Below, piece after piece: positions 39,669 to 44,274 of a stretch of DNA of 44,274 nt (within the stretch, counting starts at the first letter, position 1; each line of letters starts with the position of its first letter). The stretch is taken from positions 1-44,274 of the forward strand of contig CADDYS010000008.1 in assembly GCA_902810715.1 (NCBI GenBank). Reading direction: 5' to 3'. A model generated the notes under the pieces. That model worked only from the letters and a program-made list of their open reading frames with translations. It was not told the DNA's origin and ran no database searches. The stretch comes from a bacterium. GTDB taxonomy: Bacteria > Actinomycetota > Aquicultoria > Aquicultorales > Aquicultoraceae. Both the position numbers and the translations under genes were made by a program.

Positions 39669-40694
39669 ATGTCTATGGCCTGTCCACAAATAAAAATCGA
39701 TCTAAACAAAATAAAACACAATGCGAGGACTCTTGTATCGGTTTGTGCCGGACTCAACATCGAAGTTGTGGGCGTCGTCAAGGCGTGTCTTGGAAACATC
39801 GAGGTAGCGGGGGCGATGATGCAGGCGGGGGTTACCCTAATCGGCGACTCCAGGCTGCAGAACCTGGAGAATCTAAGCGCGCTCGATATCCCGCTTATGA
39901 TGCTCAGGCAACCCATGTCCTGGGAGATACCCCGGGTTGTGGATATCACCGATATCTGCCTGGTCTCGGAGCTTGAGACCATAAAGAGGATATCCGATGC
40001 GGCAGGGAAAGCCCGTAAGAAATATAAAGTAATCGTGATGGTCGAGACCGGTGACCTGCGTGAAGGTGTTCTCGTCAGCAATCTTTTTGATTTTATGAAA
40101 GAGACGGTGAATTTGCCCTGGATAAAACTCGAGGGGATTGGCTCTAATGTTGCTTGCCTGCAAGGTGTATCACCAATACCTAAAATGCTTGACGTGCTTG
40201 TGGATAATGCAAAGCTGCTGCGGGAGTTTTTAGGAATCGAGCTACCCATCATCTCGGGCGGTAACTCAAGTGCCTGGAAGTTAATCGAATCTAAAGATAT
40301 CCCGCCGGGCATCAACCAACTTAGATTCGGCGAGGCAATCCTACTCGGCCAGGAGACGGTAAATCTCAATCCTATTCCCGGCACATACCAAGATGCGTTT
40401 ATATTGGAGGCCGAGATAATAGAGATCAGAGAGAAGCCCGTGCCAGAATGTAGCGGCGGCTTAAGAAAAAGGGCGATTCTTGCCATTGGCGCTCAGGATT
40501 TGTGCAGAGGTGAGTTAAGACCACTGGATACTCATGTGCAGACCTTAAGGCGCAGCAGCGATCACCTGGTCGCCGACATAACCGGTTCCAGGCAAAACTA
40601 CAGGGTTGGCGACTGCCTATCCTTTATCCCCAGCTATGAGGCGATGCTTGCCGCGATGACCTCGCCTTTTGTTGAGAAGATATTTCTTTCTTAA
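39669..40694 (+). CDS. Ornithine/alanine racemase-family PLP enzyme
   Basis: 341 residues with the fold-III PLP racemase barrel: IKIDLNKIKHNARTLV, the PLP lysine in VVGVVKACLG, IGDSRLQNLENL, VIVMVETGDLREGV and the ISGGNSS phosphate-binding loop. It resembles ornithine racemase-like enzymes more than canonical alanine racemase. It would provide a D-amino acid, possibly for the cell wall or amino-acid fermentation. It lies before the peptidoglycan-precursor genes glmM and glmS. Start ATG has an AAGGA SD. Confidence 0.85.
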   Translation: MSMACPQIKIDLNKIKHNARTLVSVCAGLNIEVVGVVKACLGNIEVAGAMMQAGVTLIGDSRLQNLENLSALDIPLMMLRQPMSWEIPRVVDITDICLVSELETIKRISDAAGKARKKYKVIVMVETGDLREGVLVSNLFDFMKETVNLPWIKLEGIGSNVACLQGVSPIPKMLDVLVDNAKLLREFLGIELPIISGGNSSAWKLIESKDIPPGINQLRFGEAILLGQETVNLNPIPGTYQDAFILEAEIIEIREKPVPECSGGLRKRAILAIGAQDLCRGELRPLDTHVQTLRRSSDHLVADITGSRQNYRVGDCLSFIPSYEAMLAAMTSPFVEKIFLS

Positions 40695-40747
40695 CCTAGA
40701 AATATCTGTTATCTAGAGAAAAGCATAAATGGTATACTATAGGAGTT

Positions 40748-42079
40748 ATGGGAAGGCTTTTTGGAACTGATGGGGTTCGTGGAGTTGCAAATCAAGACCT
40801 TACCGCCGAGTTGGCGTTCAAGCTTGGCCAGGCCGGTGCGGCTGCTCTTAGCAAGGATAAGAGCGGGGTTTTTGTTATAGGAAAGGATACGAGAATATCC
40901 GGGGATATGCTTGAGGCGGCCATCGCCGCGGGCATATGCTCTGTTGGCTCCCAGGCCGTAAAGGTCGGGGTTCTCCCGACACCGGGTATCGCCTATCTTA
41001 CAAAGGCTCTCGGTGCCGATGGCGGTGTGGTTATCTCTGCATCGCATAACCCGGCCGAGTATAACGGGATCAAGTTCTTTGGGCCCGATGGCTTTAAGCT
41101 GGCCGACAGTACCGAGGACGAGATTGAGGCCATCATGGACTCGATCAATGACCTGCCGACCGGCCCCAGTGTCGGCACGGTAAAGGAAAATAAGAGGGCG
41201 GCCGACATCTATATCGAGCATCTTATAAATACCATATCGGGAAATCTCGAAGGCTTCAAAGTTGCGATCGACTGCGGGCACGGCGCGGCGTATCATGTAT
41301 CGCCGACGGTGTTTAGGCAGCTTGGTGCAAAAGTTATGGCTGTAAATACCAAACCCAACGGCGTAAATATCAACCTTGGCTGCGGCTCGACCCATATCGA
41401 CTACGTCCGGGAGATCGTTACCTCTCACGATGTCGATATTGGGTTTGCGCATGATGGGGATGCCGACAGAGTAATTGCCGTTGATGAAAACGGTGAGGTT
41501 GTCGATGGCGACTACATTATGGCGATATGTGCCGCCCACCTGAAAGAGCGCGGGATGCTCCCCAAGAACACGCTGGTCTCAACAGTTATGGCCAACCTTG
41601 GCTTTGATATCGCGATGAAAAAATACGGTATACAAATCGTTAAGACCAAAGTGGGCGACCGCTATGTTCTGGAAGAGATGTTAAAGCAGGGCGTTGCCGT
41701 CGGCGGTGAGCAATCCGGCCATATTATATTTTTAAACCACAACACAACCGGAGACGGCATCATAACGGCGCTTCAGATTGCATCTGTCATGATGGAGACG
41801 GGTAAGCGGCTCTCCGAGCTTAAAACAATAATGGAAAAATTGCCGCAGGTTTTAGTTAACGTCAAGGTTAAAAAGACCGACGGATGGGAAGATATCCCCT
41901 TGATCAGGGAGAGCATTGCAAAAGCCGAGGCTGAGCTAAAGGATAAGGGAAGAATTTTGGTGCGCTCCTCCGGAACCGAGCCTTTGATCAGGGTTATGGT
42001 TGAGAGCGACACCGGCGATAACGCAGGTTTTATCGCAAATAGCGTCGCAAATGTAATTAGACAAGAACTTGGCTATTAA
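40748..42079 (+). CDS. glmM: Phosphoglucosamine mutase
   Basis: 443 residues. It interconverts glucosamine-6-phosphate and glucosamine-1-phosphate for UDP-GlcNAc synthesis. The N-terminal MGRLFGTDGVRGVAN, active-site serine 99 in ISASHNP, metal-binding DGDADR and C-terminal RSSGTEPLIRVM phosphate-binding loop are all intact. Its neighbour glmS makes its substrate, and the glmS ribozyme senses that same metabolite. Confidence 0.98.
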   Translation: MGRLFGTDGVRGVANQDLTAELAFKLGQAGAAALSKDKSGVFVIGKDTRISGDMLEAAIAAGICSVGSQAVKVGVLPTPGIAYLTKALGADGGVVISASHNPAEYNGIKFFGPDGFKLADSTEDEIEAIMDSINDLPTGPSVGTVKENKRAADIYIEHLINTISGNLEGFKVAIDCGHGAAYHVSPTVFRQLGAKVMAVNTKPNGVNINLGCGSTHIDYVREIVTSHDVDIGFAHDGDADRVIAVDENGEVVDGDYIMAICAAHLKERGMLPKNTLVSTVMANLGFDIAMKKYGIQIVKTKVGDRYVLEEMLKQGVAVGGEQSGHIIFLNHNTTGDGIITALQIASVMMETGKRLSELKTIMEKLPQVLVNVKVKKTDGWEDIPLIRESIAKAEAELKDKGRILVRSSGTEPLIRVMVESDTGDNAGFIANSVANVIRQELGY

Positions 42080-42144
42080 TTCTATGATATAATAAGGAGG
42101 TATTGATAAGGGAGTAAAAAATTGAATAGGGGATAATATCATTA

Positions 42145-42325
42145 GCGCCAGAACTGCCCACCTACCAGGTATTTTAGAAGGGCAGTTGACGAGGGAGAGG
42201 TTAATCGAGGAGCTAAAAAAACCATCCAGTAAATGGTTTTAAGCGGTTCGGCGGATGCCTCTCGGCAGGCCACAGCCGATATGATATCTACAAAACCGGA
42301 GGGTGACCACCGGGACAAAAAGGTA
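42145..42325 (+). ncRNA. glmS ribozyme-riboswitch
   Basis: Conserved core AGCGCCAGAACTG, GGGCAGTTGACGAGG, GAGGTTAATCGA, GGTTCGGCGGATGCCTCTCG and the distal GACCACCGGGACAAA appear in order. Self-cleavage is expected between A42144 and G42145. An inserted AAAACCAT/ATGGTTTT hairpin enlarges the region between GTTAATCGA and TTCGGCGG. It lies 150 bases before glmS and shuts glmS down when glucosamine-6-phosphate is abundant. A TATAAT at 42088-42093 is the likely -10. Confidence 0.95.
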
Positions 42326-42475
42326 TTAAGGTGGCGGAAAATAAAGCATACTTAAACTCACGTGCATTTGATTCCTTTTGATCCCCTATTAACCACATCT
42401 AATTATCAATTTATGCGTTTTATGTAGTTGAATTGTCGTTTACCTGGTCATTTAGTATCACCGGAGGGAGAATCT

Positions 42476-44274
42476 ATGTGTGGAATTGTTGGGTATATCG
42501 GTCAGAAGGATACCGTACCCATTCTGATTAATGGGCTGAGGCGATTAGAGTATAGAGGATACGATTCCGCTGGGATAGCGGTCTTAAATGGAGAAATAAG
42601 CGTAATAAGACGACTTGGTAAGTTAAAAGAGCTAGAAGCCGCGCTTTTAGAGAGCGCTCCGACTGGTCTCATCGGTATTGGTCATACTCGCTGGGCTACC
42701 CATGGAAAGCCATCCGAGGAAAATGCCCATCCCCATACCGACTGCATGGGTGATTTCGCCGTAGTCCACAACGGTATAATCGAAAACTTCTTGTCCCTCA
42801 AAGAAGAACTCCAGGCAAGGGGACATATCTTCAATTCCGAGACCGACACCGAGACGATAGCCCATCTTATTGAGGAGAACTATAGCGGAGACCTTCTAGA
42901 GGCAGTAAAAGCGACTATTAAAAGACTCAGAGGCTCCTTTGCGATGGCTGTCATTAGCAGGCACGGACCGGGGAGAATCGTGGCCGCGCGGAAAGACAGT
43001 CCGCTGGTCATCGGGATAGGCGATGGCGAGAACTTCATCGCATCCGATATCCCGGCACTTCTCGGTCACACCAGAGAAGTTGTCTTTCTTGAAAATGATG
43101 AGATGGCTGATATAACTAGCGAAAGTGTAAAGATACTTACCTTTGATGACATGGTCGTTGAGCGCGAGATATTTACGGTGCACTGGGATGATGAGGCAGC
43201 AGAGAAATGCGGTTATGAAGACTTTATGCTCAAGGAGATTCACGAGCAGCCAGCGGCGGTCAAGGAGACCATAAGAAGCCGATTTCAAGATGGCAAGGTG
43301 GTTTTTGAGCAAAGCTCACATCTCACCGATGAAATTGTAAAAGCGGCAAACAAGATATTTATAGTTGCCTGCGGCACGTCTTATCATGCGGGTTTAGTTG
43401 GCAAGAATGTAATCGAGAACTGGGTAAGAATTCCCGCTGAGGTCGATATCGCATCGGAGTTTAGATACCGCAATCCGATAATCGATGATAACACCCTCGT
43501 GGTTTGCATATCCCAATCCGGCGAAACCGCAGATACTCTTGCAAGCTTGCGCGAGGCAAAAGCAAGGGGCGCCAAGGTGTTTGCGATCAGCAATGTTGTT
43601 GGAAGCAGCATCGCGAGGGAGGCGGACGGTACGGTCTACACCCACGCCGGCCCGGAGATCGGCGTGGCTGCAACTAAGACACTCGTATCTCAGATGGCGG
43701 CAGTCTATGCTCTAGCCCTCTATATCGCCCAAGTGCGCGGTACGCTTACACAATCTGAGATCGATAAGATAATCACGGGGCTAAACGAGCTGCCAGATAA
43801 AATAGATGAGCTTCTAAAAGACTTAAACGTGATTAAATCGTGCGCCGTAGAGTTCTCCGACTGCAAGAGCTTTCTCTTCCTGGGAAGGGGGATTGGCGTT
43901 CCCGTCGCAATGGAAGGCGCACTGAAGCTAAAAGAGATATCTTACATCCACGCCGAAGGATACGCGGCCGGCGAGATGAAGCACGGCCCGATTGCGCTTC
44001 TTGAGAAAAACATGCCTGTTGTTGTAGTTGCAACCGAGGGACATACCTACGAGAAAGTCATAAGCAATATCCAAGAGGTAAAGGCGCGCGGTGCCAAAGT
44101 TGTCGCCGTTGCCACTGAGGGTGATAAGGAGATAAAGAATCACGCCGATTATATCTTCTACGTGCCAAGGACATCTGAGCTTCTCGTGGCAATCCCTGCG
44201 GTTATCCCCTTACAGCTTCTCGCCTACTATATCGCGAAGATCAGAGGCTGCAATGTAGACCAGCCGAGGAACCT
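42476..44274 (+). CDS. glmS: Glutamine-fructose-6-phosphate aminotransferase (3' end outside the window)
   Basis: 599 codons are visible without a stop; about ten residues are missing at the C-terminus, judged from the usual 605-610 length. Cys2 of MCGIVGYIG is the glutaminase nucleophile, with HTRWATHG and HNGIIENF behind it. The isomerase half has two SIS domains with CGTSYHAG, SQSGETADT and the C-terminal EGYAAGEMKHGPIAL and DQPRN. It makes glucosamine-6-phosphate from fructose-6-phosphate and glutamine. SD is GGAGGGAG. The gene is controlled by the upstream ribozyme. Confidence 0.98.
   Translation, partial: MCGIVGYIGQKDTVPILINGLRRLEYRGYDSAGIAVLNGEISVIRRLGKLKELEAALLESAPTGLIGIGHTRWATHGKPSEENAHPHTDCMGDFAVVHNGIIENFLSLKEELQARGHIFNSETDTETIAHLIEENYSGDLLEAVKATIKRLRGSFAMAVISRHGPGRIVAARKDSPLVIGIGDGENFIASDIPALLGHTREVVFLENDEMADITSESVKILTFDDMVVEREIFTVHWDDEAAEKCGYEDFMLKEIHEQPAAVKETIRSRFQDGKVVFEQSSHLTDEIVKAANKIFIVACGTSYHAGLVGKNVIENWVRIPAEVDIASEFRYRNPIIDDNTLVVCISQSGETADTLASLREAKARGAKVFAISNVVGSSIAREADGTVYTHAGPEIGVAATKTLVSQMAAVYALALYIAQVRGTLTQSEIDKIITGLNELPDKIDELLKDLNVIKSCAVEFSDCKSFLFLGRGIGVPVAMEGALKLKEISYIHAEGYAAGEMKHGPIALLEKNMPVVVVATEGHTYEKVISNIQEVKARGAKVVAVATEGDKEIKNHADYIFYVPRTSELLVAIPAVIPLQLLAYYIAKIRGCNVDQPRN

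Overview
The window looks like chromosome of an anaerobic, Gram-positive-type bacterium, possibly a deep-branching subsurface Actinomycetota or Firmicutes relative. This is inferred, not proven. The hints are a c-di-AMP (ydaO-type) riboswitch, a glmS ribozyme, a FliK-like/FlhB-like orphan pair, TTG/GTG starts with strong Shine-Dalgarno (SD) sites, moderate GC, a KamA-family radical SAM enzyme and a DsrMKJOP electron-transfer complex. There is no rRNA gene, intact tRNA or CRISPR array.

Layout. 1-3.2 kb: two YeiH-type (putative sulfate exporter family) permeases with a small Cys-rich protein and a 48-aa membrane peptide. 3.2-5 kb: a promoter with a CsoR/CstR-like operator and a terminator, an HTH-nucleotidyltransferase-like gene carrying an in-frame TGA, and a PEBP lipoprotein. 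5-9.1 kb: a PadR-controlled MacB/FtsX-type ABC operon. 9.1-10.9 kb (minus): a c-di-AMP riboswitch leading into a KamA-family aminomutase and a Cys-rich 56-aa protein. 10.9-13.4 kb: a membrane protein and two DJ-1/PfpI-fold proteins that both lack the nucleophilic Cys. 13.4-18.5 kb: c-di-GMP and HD-GYP signalling with a PstS-like lipoprotein; the second HD-GYP gene has an in-frame TGA inside its GAF domain. 18.5-27.5 kb: small and anchored proteins, a rhodanese lipoprotein with a CsoR/CstR-like operator, dapA, a FliK-like/FlhB-like pair, a PfkB kinase, a DUF255 thioredoxin-domain protein, an epimerase and an Fe-S protein. 27.5-29 kb: a scarred junction with degenerate repeats, a VapBC remnant and dsrJ-like fragments. 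29-34.6 kb: an RsbRD-domain gene and complete dsrMKJOP without dsrAB. 34.6-44.3 kb: a structured intergenic element, a PAS-GGDEF-EAL protein, hemW, rplM-rpsI, an ornithine/alanine-racemase-like gene, glmM, the glmS ribozyme and glmS (cut by the window end).

The most notable signal is two otherwise intact genes (3600..4358 and 16699..18516), each interrupted by one in-frame TGA with family-typical sequence continuing in the same frame on both sides. Of 43 complete genes I annotate, by eye 25 end in TAA, 11 in TAG and 7 in TGA, and three of the seven TGA stops lie in the vapB/dsr segment. This fits scarce, possibly context-dependent UGA use (Cys, Sec, Gly or readthrough), but ordinary nonsense mutations or assembly errors are not excluded. 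Second is the c-di-AMP riboswitch on a KamA homologue whose substrate-site residues differ from lysine 2,3-aminomutase and partly match glutamate 2,3-aminomutase, suggesting osmolyte (beta-glutamate) control. Third is the vapC/dsrJ scar next to the dsr cluster.
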